Of a stretch of DNA of 64,000 bases, positions 49,228 to 58,955 are shown piece after piece. Position numbers and translations under genes: made by a program. Each line of letters begins with the position of its first letter. The first letter of the stretch is position 1. The notes below the pieces were generated by a model. It saw only the letters and a list, made by a program, of their open reading frames with translations, was not told the origin of the DNA and ran no database searches. The stretch is from contig JAYKYS010000008.1 of NCBI GenBank assembly GCA_036924285.1, positions 15,981,001-16,045,000 on the forward strand. The letters are read 5' to 3'. This stretch comes from Asterella californica (taxonomy: Eukaryota; Streptophyta; Marchantiopsida; Marchantiales; Aytoniaceae).

Positions 49228-49250
49228 TATTTGGTGCTTCCACTGAGAGC
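49228..49250 (+). other. primer-binding region
   Basis: Directly after the LTR the sequence reads TATTTGGTGCTTCCACTG. The TGG at 49232-49234 is the expected complement of a tRNA CCA end, after a four-base spacer. I cannot name the primer tRNA with confidence. Confidence 0.5.
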
Positions 49251-49295
49251 ACTTTTTGAGGTGGTTGAGTGAGTTGTTGCCGAGGAGCGTCAAGT

Positions 49296-50537
49296 ATGAA
49301 TCTTCCCGAAGCAATGGGGACGAGTGGAGGAGGAGCGGACGATCTGCTTCGAGCATTGACGATGTTGTTGAGACAACAACAAGGAGGCGATGTTGGGGAG
49401 CAGAAGTCTACAAGAGCTCTACAAGCGGTGGTGAAGAAGTTGGGGAGGTTCGATGGAAGGAACATCACGAAGTATGTTCGGGAGTATATTTGTGAGATGG
49501 AGGTAAATCGTGTGCCTGAGACAGAGATGATTTCTAGTTTTGAGTTGGCTGTGATACCTGAGATCCGTAGTCAAGTGACAAAGCTGAAGGATGCACGTAC
49601 GAGTTCTTGGGAGGAGTATGAGCAGAGGTTGAAGAGTGAATTTTTTGATGATGATGCGGATAGAGTAACCAAGAGAACATTCTTGGAGTGGATAGAGCAG
49701 CGTCCGGGGAATGAGATGACGCCAAATGAGTTGCTGCGTGAGTTTGAGAAACGGTTCTGTCAATTGTCTCCATCCGAGAGGACAACGCTTGACTTAAGGA
49801 AGACAGAACTTTTTCTAGAAGCTGCTGATGAAAATCTAGAGGATAAGCTTTTCTTGATGCTAGCAGACAAGGGGGAAGAAGGAGGAGTGAGCACAGACTG
49901 GAGAAAGATAGAGGAAGCTGTTACTATTCTCACGAAGCAGAAACGTGGAAGAGGTAGAGCTGCAACCTTGAGGTCTGATGTCTCTTTAGCTCCATTGCCC
50001 AAGCCTGCCAATAGCAAGATTGAAGATTCTGCAATCGATGAGTTGGTCAAGGGTCTGAGAGAGTTAAGGATAGAGATGGCAGAGCTAAAGCATAGTCGAA
50101 GTCCTGGTGATACCAATGCATCTTCAACTAGCAGAAATTTTGTTAGAAGATGTATCTGGTGTGACAGTACTGAACACCAACGACGAGATTGTGAGGAGTT
50201 TTCCGAAGCTTTCAGAACCGGAGTCGTGAATTTTAGAGATGGAAAGATTCATCTCGCCCAAACTGGTGCGCCGTTGAATACCAACTTTGGTAAGGGAGGA
50301 ATGAAGAGTTTGGTGAGAGGTCAGGTTGGTATAGCTACGGCGATACGCACAATAGAGCCAGAAACGTTTACGATTGAAGTAGATGTACCAGTTGTAGCGG
50401 CTGTTAAGAGCGATGTAGTTGAAGTTCCACGAGAAGTAATGTTGCGAGGTGCGGAGGCAATTCGTCGCATTACTGGATGGGATGATCCTGTAGAGGCAGG
50501 GTGTGTCAAGGCTTACTGGTGCAAGAGAAGCATGTAA
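49296..50537 (+). CDS. retrotransposon Gag
   Basis: Start ATG 49296 (MNLPEAMG). The central part has the retrotransposon capsid pattern (AVVKKLGRFDGRNITKYVRE, then ERTFLEW-like and FEKRFCQLS segments). A CCHC zinc knuckle CIWCDSTEHQRRDC (C-x2-C-x4-H-x4-C) lies at 50151-50192. The frame stops at 50535-50537, but protein-like sequence continues in the -1 frame (50501-50824). Gag would package the element RNA in cytoplasmic particles. Confidence 0.9.
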   Translation: MNLPEAMGTSGGGADDLLRALTMLLRQQQGGDVGEQKSTRALQAVVKKLGRFDGRNITKYVREYICEMEVNRVPETEMISSFELAVIPEIRSQVTKLKDARTSSWEEYEQRLKSEFFDDDADRVTKRTFLEWIEQRPGNEMTPNELLREFEKRFCQLSPSERTTLDLRKTELFLEAADENLEDKLFLMLADKGEEGGVSTDWRKIEEAVTILTKQKRGRGRAATLRSDVSLAPLPKPANSKIEDSAIDELVKGLRELRIEMAELKHSRSPGDTNASSTSRNFVRRCIWCDSTEHQRRDCEEFSEAFRTGVVNFRDGKIHLAQTGAPLNTNFGKGGMKSLVRGQVGIATAIRTIEPETFTIEVDVPVVAAVKSDVVEVPREVMLRGAEAIRRITGWDDPVEAGCVKAYWCKRSM

Positions 50538-50824
50538 GCTGGCAAGATGCGATTGTGGAAGAGAAAAGGAGACGTGATGATGATGTTGCTGATCCGGAGG
50601 AGGCTACAAGGAGAGCCAGAACCACGAAGAGGAGAGGGCAACAAGAGACATCACCGTCTGATATCCCTTCGACGTCTCAAGGGGCATCTACGTCTGAACC
50701 TATGGTTGATGTTCCTATTTATGACACGGAGATGAGAGAGAAAGGCAAAGGAGCTTCTTCAAAGGGCAAAGGTAAAGCACCGACCTACAACTACAGTCTG
50801 ATATCGAGACCAGCACCAACTTGA
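50501..50824 (+). CDS. gag-pol linker, -1 frame relative to gag
   Basis: This 107-codon frame is Lys/Arg/Glu/Ser-rich (VEEKRRRDDDVADPEEATRR) with a GKGASSKGKGKAP low-complexity end. It overlaps the end of gag by 37 bases and the next frame by a few bases. I read it as the linker between Gag and protease, displaced by frame changes on both sides. Confidence 0.6.
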   Translation: MCQGLLVQEKHVSWQDAIVEEKRRRDDDVADPEEATRRARTTKRRGQQETSPSDIPSTSQGASTSEPMVDVPIYDTEMREKGKGASSKGKGKAPTYNYSLISRPAPT

Positions 50825-51612
50825 AGGAGATTCTTGAAGAGAGAATTTTGGATGCAAAAATAGAATTTTCCTTGCGAGAGGCCTTAGGGATAGCTAAACG
50901 TGATTTTCATGAGTTGATCATAGATGTGATCAAGAGAAAGAGGCAGATGACTGCGGATACAGTGATGGTGAAAGCATTGGATACTGACATCACTGGGGAA
51001 GAAGATGAAGAGTTAGGTCGCGTATTTGCCCAAAAGCATGTACTACAGGCGTCGAATGGAAGAGAGGCAAGAGTTTCAGACTGTGCTGCAGAACATGGCG
51101 ACGAGAAGCAGCATGAGAGTCACTATTCTCGAGCATATTGGGCTCGTGCGACCACAGAGACAAGGGTCCGACTGGGTAACTTGTCAGAGGCTATAGTGGC
51201 GTTGGTGGATCACGGTTCGGAGATTAACATCATGTCCAAAAATGTTTACGAGAAGGAGAAGTGGCCAATCGACACAGGACATGGATGGGTTCTTCGTGCT
51301 GCTAACAACCAAAGAGGTGAACTTTTTGGTGCTTGTCCAGCTGTCAAGACTCGGATAGGAGATGTAGAGATAGAACAAAACTTTTTTGTTCAGAGTGTAG
51401 CTGCGTATCCTGTGATCCTAGGTCAACCGTACATTACAGCGTCTAGGATGGAGACAAAAGTAATGGACGATGGGTCTCATTATGCTCGTATCATAAGTCA
51501 AGATGGTACGAGGGCGGTACAGTTTCTTACTGTACGTACGGGTCATGAAAGGAACAGAGAGAAGCTGAGAGACAGTCCCTTAAGGACTGACAAAGAGTTT
51601 TCGGATTTTTAG
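50788..51612 (+). CDS. retrotransposon aspartic protease
   Basis: Reads LQSDIETSTNLKEILEERIL at the start, then the retropepsin site IVALVDHGSEINIMSKNVYE with the catalytic Asp codon at 51208-51210. DHGS replaces the usual DT/SG-S/A. A later PVILGQPYITASRMETKV block matches the conserved ILG strand. The frame ends in a TAG at 51610-51612, after which the -1 frame continues straight into RT. Confidence 0.9.
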   Translation, partial: QLQSDIETSTNLKEILEERILDAKIEFSLREALGIAKRDFHELIIDVIKRKRQMTADTVMVKALDTDITGEEDEELGRVFAQKHVLQASNGREARVSDCAAEHGDEKQHESHYSRAYWARATTETRVRLGNLSEAIVALVDHGSEINIMSKNVYEKEKWPIDTGHGWVLRAANNQRGELFGACPAVKTRIGDVEIEQNFFVQSVAAYPVILGQPYITASRMETKVMDDGSHYARIISQDGTRAVQFLTVRTGHERNREKLRDSPLRTDKEFSDF

Positions 51613-54600
51613 TTAGCACTCCTGTAGAGCGGGAGTATGGGAGTGTTGATAGGAGAAAGAGCCTTCCGCTAGTGCCAGAAGATGAAGAAGAGATGTTTAA
51701 ATGTGGATTTGCTCAGTTTTCTGAAACATGTGTAAATAGATTTCGAGTGGTAGAAGAGATGGATAGTGTACAAAGACGAAGTGTGAAGAAGCAGGAAGAT
51801 CTCTTCAAAACTCAAGGAGTTTTGGTAGATCAGGAGTTCATTAACGGGGTGTATGAAGAAGAGGGCTTTGAAGATACTCTTGAGGAGGTTTTGTCGTTTA
51901 TAAGCACCGATTCTTTGGTTAATGGATTAGTCGCAATCCGTTCACGTGAGTTACATGAGGAGATTACAAGATTCGTCGAGGATGGCTACAAGGTTCAGCT
52001 TCAGATGAAAGGAGATCATGAGTTGGAGTTAGAAAGGAGTAGAGCCATGAAACATCAAGAAGCGCAGGTTCATACAAAATACAAGACTGTGGCGCGAAAA
52101 GTGAAGCCGGTGGCTACTCAAGTACCTGAAGACTCTAACAAGCAAGTGGAACGAGCATCGACTGAACCAGTTCTGCGGGATTCACAGAGAGTAGGGCACA
52201 AGTTCACAGAAGAGACACTCAAACGACTGCAGATTGGAGGGGGTGAGTTTCTCACTGAGGAAGAGAGAAAGCGTTTTCATGAGATGTTGAGAAGACATGG
52301 AAAGGCTTTTGCTTTCAGTGCAGAAGAGATTGGATGTGCAGATACGAGTGTCGTAGCACCCATGGTGATCTTCACAGTACCACATGTGCCTTGGGACTTG
52401 AAGCCTATACCAGTGCCACGAGCTATGTTGCCAAAGCTTGTGGAATTGTTGAAAGAGAAGATACGCATGGGTATTTTAGAGCCATCTATGGGACCTTACT
52501 CGAGTCGGTGGTTTACTGTACCCAAGAAGTCAGGGGCTCTTAGGTTCATCCAAGACATGCAACATGCTAACAAGGTGACTATTCGAAACATGGGAGCAGG
52601 ACCCATAGTAGATGAAGTTGCAGAAGCTTTTGCTGGTCGTGCTATCTACTCGATTGGAGATTTATACTCTGGGTATGATCAGTTCCAGTTGACAATGGAG
52701 AGCAGAGATCTCACCACCACGCGTACTCCGCTTGGGCTTGTAAGGATGTGTACATTACCGCAAGGAGCGACAAACTCTGTTGCGCATGTGCAAAATGCAA
52801 TGAATAGGATTTTGAGGGAATTCATTCCGGAGAAGACCATACCTTTCATAGATGATATTCCTATGAAAGGGTGTGCGATCGAAGACAAAGATGAGAAGCT
52901 GACTGAGGATGGATGTCGAAGGTTTGTGGTTGATCATATTCACGATGTGGAGATGATCTTAACAAGACTTGAGGAGGTAAATCTCACTCTTTCAGCAGAG
53001 AAGTCGAGCTTTGGAGTACCAGAGATTGTTGTTGTTGGTCATCTTTGTGGAGCTTTTGGTCGACGTCCAAACCCATCAAAGGTTGATGCCATTGGGAGGA
53101 TGAAAGATTGTGTCAACACCACAGAGGTTAGGAGATTCTTGGGAGCTTGTTTGTTCTATCGAGTGTGGATTCCTCATTTTGGTCACATGTCTGAACCGTT
53201 GTATGAGTTGCTGAGGAAGCGAAGGAGGTTCACTTGGGGTGAGGAGCAGAGGGTCGCTATGGTGCGACTAAAAGAAGCGTTGAAATCACCACCAGTTCTA
53301 CGACAGTTGAGCTATGATTGTGGTAGACCCATAGTCGTTACTGTTGATACTAGTCCTATCGCTATAGGTTGGGCAATAGGGCAGGATGATGGTGAGGAAA
53401 AGAGGTTTGCAACAAGATTTGGTGCTCGCATACTTTCGGATCGACAAAGGAGATACCCTCAAGTCAAACGAGAGCTATGGGGCGTTGTAACTGCAATGAA
53501 AGCTGAGAAGGAGTATCTCATTGGAGCACATGTACTACTTGAAACTGATTGCTTACCTCTGTTGGGAATGATAGCAAACTGCACAACGCCTGATATTGCT
53601 ATGTTACGTTGGATAGCTTACATTAGGTCGTTGAATCCAGAGTTGAGGCACATAGCAGGGAAGATGAACTCGATGGCAGACATGTTGTCTAGAGCTAGGT
53701 ACTCTCAAGAAGAAGATATGGAGGCGGAAGATATGGATGAAGATGATGCAGAGGAGGGGCAAGTTCTACAACTATCAAGCGAGGACCGGAGTCGCTTGGA
53801 TGGTGTTCTTCCTTTCAAGGAAGAACTCTACTGTGGGAGGCTCAAAGAAATCGGACGCTATCTAAGCACTCTTCAGAAGTATGAAGAATGGACGGAGAAA
53901 GTCTTCAAGGAGATACGACATCAGGCCTATGGCTATCTATTACGAGATGGATATTTGTGGAAGAGGCCAAAGAGGAGAGATGGAGTACCCTTGAGAGTAG
54001 TGGATGATGCAGAGACCAAGAAACAAGTACTCGAACAATTTCATGATACCTTATGGGCAGGTCATCGAGGTACATGGGCGACCTTTACCAAGATCAAGGA
54101 GAGGTATTGGTGGAAAGGATTGTATCGAGATGTAGAGAAGTTTGTTGGGTCATGCATTGAATGTCAATTCCAATCCAAGATTCGGTATAGGGATGGATTG
54201 AGACCCACATATCCCTTGTCCATTCATTTCCAATGGGTTTTGGATCTGGTTGCCATGCCACCAGGAATTTGGGGCATGCGTCATTTCGTTTTGGCTCGGG
54301 AAGAGCTATCTAACTTTGTAGAAGGGAGGGCTCTACGCACCAAAGCTACTGAACCTGTCTGTCGATTCATACTAGAAGATATCGTTTCTAGATATGGAAG
54401 CGTGGGGAGAATCCGTGCAGATAGAGGAGAGTTGAATGCAGATGAAGCACGTGAGTTCTTCAACAGGTATGGAATACGATTGAAGTTGACCACTTCGATG
54501 AACCCGGAAGCGAATGGGAAAAGTGAACGAGGGCACCCACCAATCATCCAAGCATTGGTGAAAGCGTGCAAGGGGCGTCATGAGGACTGGCCTAGACTTC

Positions 54601-55223
54601 TTCCTTTTGCGTTGTGGGCTGATAGAACTACTCATAGTACTGTCACTGGTTACATGCCTACAGAACTGATGACTGGTCAAAAACCTATCATGCCAGCGGA
54701 AGGAGACGTTCCTACTTGGGTATGTCTACCTTGGGAGGATGGTTGTGATAGGGAAGGACTATTGACACTACGAATTCAGCAGCTTGAGCGACGTGAGGAG
54801 GACCTCGAAGAAGCATTGGTCAAACTCAAGGAGGCGAGGTTGAAGAACAAGGAGCGATTCGACAAGACACATCGACTGCGGAAGAAGCCGATCCGAGAAG
54901 GTGACTGGGTCATAATATATGACAACAGTTTGGATAACCAACACAGCACTATCAAGAAGTTTGCACGACGTTGGTTTGGTCCTTATGTTGTTGTTGTCGT
55001 TCACGACAACGCCACATATGGTTTGCGAGAATTGGATGGTACACTCTTGAAGTTACCCATTGCTGGTAAAAGGGTCAAGGTCTTCCGAAGACGTGAAGGA
55101 TTTCTTGATTTCGATGAACTTCTCGAGTCTGATTCTCATCTATCCAGACCTTATGCGAGGGAAGATGATGATGGACCTGACAATTCAGAGCACGATGAAG
55201 GATACGATGATGACTATGGATAA
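51591..55223 (+). CDS. retrotransposon RT, RNase H and integrase
   Basis: Reverse transcriptase: WFTVPKKSGALRFIQDMQ, LPQGATNSVAHVQNAMNR, and the catalytic TIPFIDDIPMKG at about 52838-52870 (FIDD in place of YVDD). RNase H: RPIVVTVDTSPIAIGWAIG at about 53325-53380 and ETDCLPLLGM near 53540. Integrase: zinc-binding HDTLWAGH with CIEC; catalytic core Asp in QWVLDLVAMP, second Asp in RADRGEL (about 54417), Glu in NGKSERGH (about 54525). A GPY/F-type end follows (RRWFGPYVVVVV, then ATYGLRELDGT) with an acidic tail. All catalytic residues are present and there is no internal stop over about 1200 codons. Confidence 0.95.
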   Translation, partial: QRVFGFLVSTPVEREYGSVDRRKSLPLVPEDEEEMFKCGFAQFSETCVNRFRVVEEMDSVQRRSVKKQEDLFKTQGVLVDQEFINGVYEEEGFEDTLEEVLSFISTDSLVNGLVAIRSRELHEEITRFVEDGYKVQLQMKGDHELELERSRAMKHQEAQVHTKYKTVARKVKPVATQVPEDSNKQVERASTEPVLRDSQRVGHKFTEETLKRLQIGGGEFLTEEERKRFHEMLRRHGKAFAFSAEEIGCADTSVVAPMVIFTVPHVPWDLKPIPVPRAMLPKLVELLKEKIRMGILEPSMGPYSSRWFTVPKKSGALRFIQDMQHANKVTIRNMGAGPIVDEVAEAFAGRAIYSIGDLYSGYDQFQLTMESRDLTTTRTPLGLVRMCTLPQGATNSVAHVQNAMNRILREFIPEKTIPFIDDIPMKGCAIEDKDEKLTEDGCRRFVVDHIHDVEMILTRLEEVNLTLSAEKSSFGVPEIVVVGHLCGAFGRRPNPSKVDAIGRMKDCVNTTEVRRFLGACLFYRVWIPHFGHMSEPLYELLRKRRRFTWGEEQRVAMVRLKEALKSPPVLRQLSYDCGRPIVVTVDTSPIAIGWAIGQDDGEEKRFATRFGARILSDRQRRYPQVKRELWGVVTAMKAEKEYLIGAHVLLETDCLPLLGMIANCTTPDIAMLRWIAYIRSLNPELRHIAGKMNSMADMLSRARYSQEEDMEAEDMDEDDAEEGQVLQLSSEDRSRLDGVLPFKEELYCGRLKEIGRYLSTLQKYEEWTEKVFKEIRHQAYGYLLRDGYLWKRPKRRDGVPLRVVDDAETKKQVLEQFHDTLWAGHRGTWATFTKIKERYWWKGLYRDVEKFVGSCIECQFQSKIRYRDGLRPTYPLSIHFQWVLDLVAMPPGIWGMRHFVLAREELSNFVEGRALRTKATEPVCRFILEDIVSRYGSVGRIRADRGELNADEAREFFNRYGIRLKLTTSMNPEANGKSERGHPPIIQALVKACKGRHEDWPRLLPFALWADRTTHSTVTGYMPTELMTGQKPIMPAEGDVPTWVCLPWEDGCDREGLLTLRIQQLERREEDLEEALVKLKEARLKNKERFDKTHRLRKKPIREGDWVIIYDNSLDNQHSTIKKFARRWFGPYVVVVVHDNATYGLRELDGTLLKLPIAGKRVKVFRRREGFLDFDELLESDSHLSRPYAREDDDGPDNSEHDEGYDDDYG

Positions 55224-55254
55224 CAAGTTGGCACATACCGGAGGATGTGCAGGT

Positions 55255-55268
55255 TTGGAGGGGGTGAA
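55255..55268 (+). other. polypurine tract
   Basis: TTGGAGGGGGTGAA lies immediately before the TG of the 3' LTR, where plus-strand priming is expected. Confidence 0.75.
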
Positions 55269-56312
55269 TGTCCTGTTGTGGGACCAGTTAGTATGTAAAT
55301 TACGCGTATAAGTGCGTTTTGCACATAATTGTAGAAGTTGTGGTGTAATGGGATCTAAAACATTGCTCTTATGAGCTTAGAATGCACTATTATCTGCTGG
55401 GGGTCTCCATGGGGCAGAAAAGGACAAGGTTGAGTCCTTTAGCTTCCCATTGGTCCACCCAAAAGTGAAGATAACTTGTCTTCTACCTAAGTGTGCGCTC
55501 TGGGAGGTTCGGGGCACTTTGACGAGGGATTTGGAAGATCAGAAGGCATGGGCGGAGAGCTCTCGACGGGGGGAGCAATCTGACCACAAATTTCACTCGA
55601 TTTGGAAGTCCAGGGCATACGTTATGGCGATTTGAAGTTCATAGAGTGATGAGAGTACAAGAGTTTCTCTTCTGATTGTAAGATTAAGGGGTTTGAGTGA
55701 TTGAGCCGTCAGATTGAGACCAGATTTCATGGGCTTGTAGTCTGTCAGCTGCTGAAGCTCTGACCACAAATTTCACCACCGGATGTTGTGCGGATTGAGC
55801 GCAATGGCGATTTGAAGGCGACGGGGTGCGAGTCCACTTTCAACAGTTTCTGATAGGATCCTTCAGGCATAACTTTACCGCGCAAGTTATGCTCTCGCCT
55901 GTCTCTGTGATCTTACTTGTTGTCACTTACGGCCAAGAATGGGACCTCACCGTCTTTATCCTCATCTAACGAAGGATGGATCTAAATCAGCTCCCTCCTG
56001 TAAACTTTAACACCCAGTGTGAGATAAGACACATCTGTCGACCCAAAGCCATGTACGAAGCCCTAATAGTGAGAAACTTCGGAGAGGAATACTACCGAGA
56101 GATCATGTCATCACATATCCCGTTTGTCGTGCCTATGATCATCCAACGTTTTCGTGTAGTTATCTTGACCCTTTACTGAGAGAAAGAAAGTGCTTAGTTA
56201 TCGAGGAAGTTAGAGAGAAATCTACATGAAACTTGTCGCTCTGCTGTGCATTGATCGCTAGCCACAGCCAGAAGGTACGCCCTTGCTCAAAGGAAAGGCT
56301 CTCGCTACGACA
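55269..56312 (+). repeat. 3' LTR with a 979-bp internal deletion (1044 bp)
   Basis: Collinear with the 5' LTR except that 47766-48744 has no counterpart; the junction lies near 55830, where GGGGTGC runs into GAGTCCACTTTC. One shared base (C) lies at the junction. Lengths agree exactly: 2023 minus 979 is 1044. About 12 substitutions separate the shared parts. Confidence 0.95.
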
Positions 56313-57640
56313 ACGTTTATTAGACATATTATTCATTTATAACACCATGGAGTTATGTATGATGAAGACGGTAGTCTATCTTGTCTCATAGCCTAAACAA
56401 TAACGAAATGACAAAGGACTAAGAAAGTTACATATCAGTATTCTATCCATGAATAACACTTACACTTCGGTTGTCAAGATCCTACTTGAATATGCACACA
56501 AAAGGAAATGTGTACATACATTAAAGAGATAGATGATCGAGAGATAGGAAAATGAATGAAATAAGTAACAAGTGAAAATCATTTCATCAGCACAAAAGTA
56601 CGATCAAATAATGCAAATATACAAATAAAATAATAGACAATGAAGAGAAAAAGAAGATTGGTTAGAACAAATCTTCTACAAGACCTGGAACTGTAAGAGA
56701 CCACAAGCAAGAATAATAATTGAAAAACTTTTCTGTACGAAGATAGTGTTTGATATATATAACAAACTGAAGGAACAAGTATAGAAATAAAGAGATTCTT
56801 GTTATATTAGAAAATGCTAGAAATACAAATATAAGTAACAAATAAATAAATAAATATTCCGTTAAGTGCGAGAAGAGAATGTAAAGTGAAAGTATATATG
56901 TTTCATGTGCAATACGTGTTTGATAGTCATTATGGTGCTTGAATATAGATGGTTAATATTAAGTAAATGACTAAACCATAATATATTATATAAGTAAAGC
57001 AAATGCAACATTAAGCACTAGTAATTCTGAATAGTAGGTGTATTTGACAAACGATAGCAATGAAGATATTTTACAAGAAGTATGAGCACAAAATTCCATC
57101 TCATTAAGGATGTCTAGAAACATAGAGATAATTTATTGAGAATTACAATCTCTTGTTACATTTTGATGTGAATCTCGTAAGACAAGAACAACAACATCTC
57201 GTACAACAGACATATAAGAGATGAACAATGATTCATTAGGTGATGAATCGTCACACATAATGTATGACTATGAACAATAAATTGTTGCATAACAACCTTA
57301 AGTGTAGTCAATCATTATGTATTATAATTCTTTGAGAGTTAAGTTGTGAAATAATAGGATCATATATGTTTCTCGGATTGTTATTTGTTGTCTGAATGAC
57401 CCAGATTGTCCATATTCCTTCTTGGATATGCTGTAAGCAGCAACAATTAAAATGAGTCGTGGGAAATAAGATCAAGTTACTGTTAAGTATTACTTCAGAA
57501 AATGATACTTAGAGTAAATGCTCGATTTGATAGTATTCAATGAGTCCATATTCTGGCTAGTCCTTATGACCGGTATGATTTTAAGATCTTGGATATTCCA
57601 GTAGCACGTTGTCGTATTGCACGAGAGTTTGTACAATGAA
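56313..57640. other. AT-rich spacer
   Basis: No gene or named element seen; A-rich on plus, with short open frames only. Confidence 0.5.
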
Positions 57641-57699
57641 AGTTAGTAACAGAAGGATATTTCTTCCATTGTGTACGTAGTTGTAAGGGAAGTTGCCAT

Positions 57700-57770
57700 A
57701 GAGCTTGTTAAGCTGGACAGGTGCTGAGCTAAGGCAAAGCTAGACAAGTTGCCCCCTAGCTTATATTCCA
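57700..57770 (+). repeat. short repeat shared with about 1998-2056
   Basis: AAGCTGGACAGG, then ACAAGTTGCCCCCTAGCTT, recurs near 2010 as AAGCTGGACAGG, then ACAAGCTACCCTCTAGCTT. Related TAGCTTAGCTAAGGA motifs recur at about 58515 and 58592, as in subterminal arrays of DNA transposons. Confidence 0.55.
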
Positions 57771-58111
57771 AAGAACGACTGAAAAGCCACGAAGATACTA
57801 GGTTGAAACTCTTCTTGATTAAGGTAGGCACGTGTTTTCATTTGTGCGAATAAGATTATAGGTAAATGTTTGCATCGTTTCTAGATTAAGAAAGTGACAA
57901 CAGAGGAAACTCTGTCATTTTCCTCTGGTGACTCGGATTCATTATATGATGATGACATCGCGTAAGTGTTCTTGAGTAGTATAGTTTTGGTTCCTTCGTT
58001 ACTAGAAATGGATATGTATAGTGGAAGTAACACCCCAAATACTAGCAAAGGAGATAAAAGCGAGTTTGTAGGCTTATGTACAAGATTATTTACTTTACTA
58101 AACTGAAATAA

Positions 58112-58330
58112 GAGCCAGCTCAGTGGAAAAGGCGCCCACCTAAGAAGAAGAGGTCCTTGGATCAAATCCTCATAGCTTATGTTTTCTATCTCAACATGTT
58201 GGTCTCCTGGATGAGAGTCTATGTTGGGTGTGTGGCTATGTCTTGCACATCTAAGAGCGGGAGACTGATATTCTTCTTAAACGTGGGCTGCCTGGCCTAA
58301 GCCTTCGCGCAACTGAGATTATGAGTTAGG
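58112..58330 (+). mobile_element. tRNA-derived SINE-like element
   Basis: The head GAGCCAGCTCAGTGGAAAAG is tRNA-like with an A-box, and GGATCAAATCC at 58159-58169 fits the B-box consensus GGTTCRANNCC. Box spacing of about 33-40 bases is that of a tRNA. The following sequence (TCTCAACATGTTGGTCTCC, GGGCTGCCTGGCC) is unrelated to tRNA, as expected for a SINE body. The anticodon arm cannot form a normal tRNA. The 3' limit is uncertain. Confidence 0.65.
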
Positions 58331-58664
58331 AGATACTTGATACATCTATGGGCGAGATTATGAGTTGGGAGATACATGATAGAGCTATGGGAGGGCTATA
58401 AGCACTGTGGAGTGGTCTTGTAGTTGTGGCTTATGCTCTAAAATCGTAGCTTGGCTAATAATATAAGTTGCACCAAGATGACATCGAAGGTTGAGACATT
58501 TTATTTAACAAGATGCTAGCTTAGCTAAGGACCAACTTAGCAAAGGGGCTATTTGATAAGTGAGTGTGCGTATCAAGACATAAAGACTCCAGCTTAGCTA
58601 AGGAGCTGCTTAACATGAGGTTTGAGTTTTAAGTAAATCGACGTGCTGTCGTAGTTCGGAGGAC

Positions 58665-58955
58665 ATTACAGAGAACTAAATTGAGAGAGAAGGAAACGCG
58701 CGCATGAGAGAGAGGAGAAGATTTTGATCACTGATGATCTTGATGATAAAGTTTGAGACGTGAATAAAGTTTCTTGAGTCTTGAAAGCTACTTTTCATAG
58801 ATTTGGATGTCTTATTGACCTTGGTGGATCAAAAGACCGTATTTGAGTTCTCGTCGCGGGTAGTAGTATGTTTTCTTTTTTATTGCTCTCACAATCAACC
58901 ACATCTAGGAGGTCCGTCCTCCCCAAGAAAGACTCTCATTGCGACACTGTAGTCC
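58665..58955 (+). repeat. dispersed repeat, partner of 28461-28745
   Basis: Inverted relative to the partner. Shared blocks include GAGGAGAAGATTTTGATCA, GACGTGAATAAAGTTTCTTG, GGAGGTCCGTCCTC and AAGAAAGACTCTCATTG. It may be an LTR or untranslated segment of an old retroelement. Confidence 0.7.

Larger units (their letters stand above)
47205..56312 (+). mobile_element. Ty3/gypsy LTR retrotransposon, nearly complete, 9.1 kb
   Basis: Order: 5' LTR 47205-49227, primer-binding region, gag, protease, reverse transcriptase, RNase H, integrase, polypurine tract, 3' LTR 55269-56312. RT before integrase defines Ty3/gypsy. The LTRs start TG and end CA. ACGT flanks both sides (47201-47204 and 56313-56316), and would be five bases (ACGTT) if the first LTR T is counted as flank. 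No chromodomain or envelope is seen after integrase. The pol type (protease DHGSE, RT FIDD, QWVLDLVAMP integrase) is one I associate with fungal and non-seed-plant elements, which is only an impression. Three frame changes mean it is either slightly decayed or uses recoding. Confidence 0.95.

Noticed and set aside
49760..50116. 118-codon minus frame
   Set aside because: Shadow of the gag coding strand.
54281..54680. 96- and 102-codon minus frames
   Set aside because: Shadows of the integrase coding strand.
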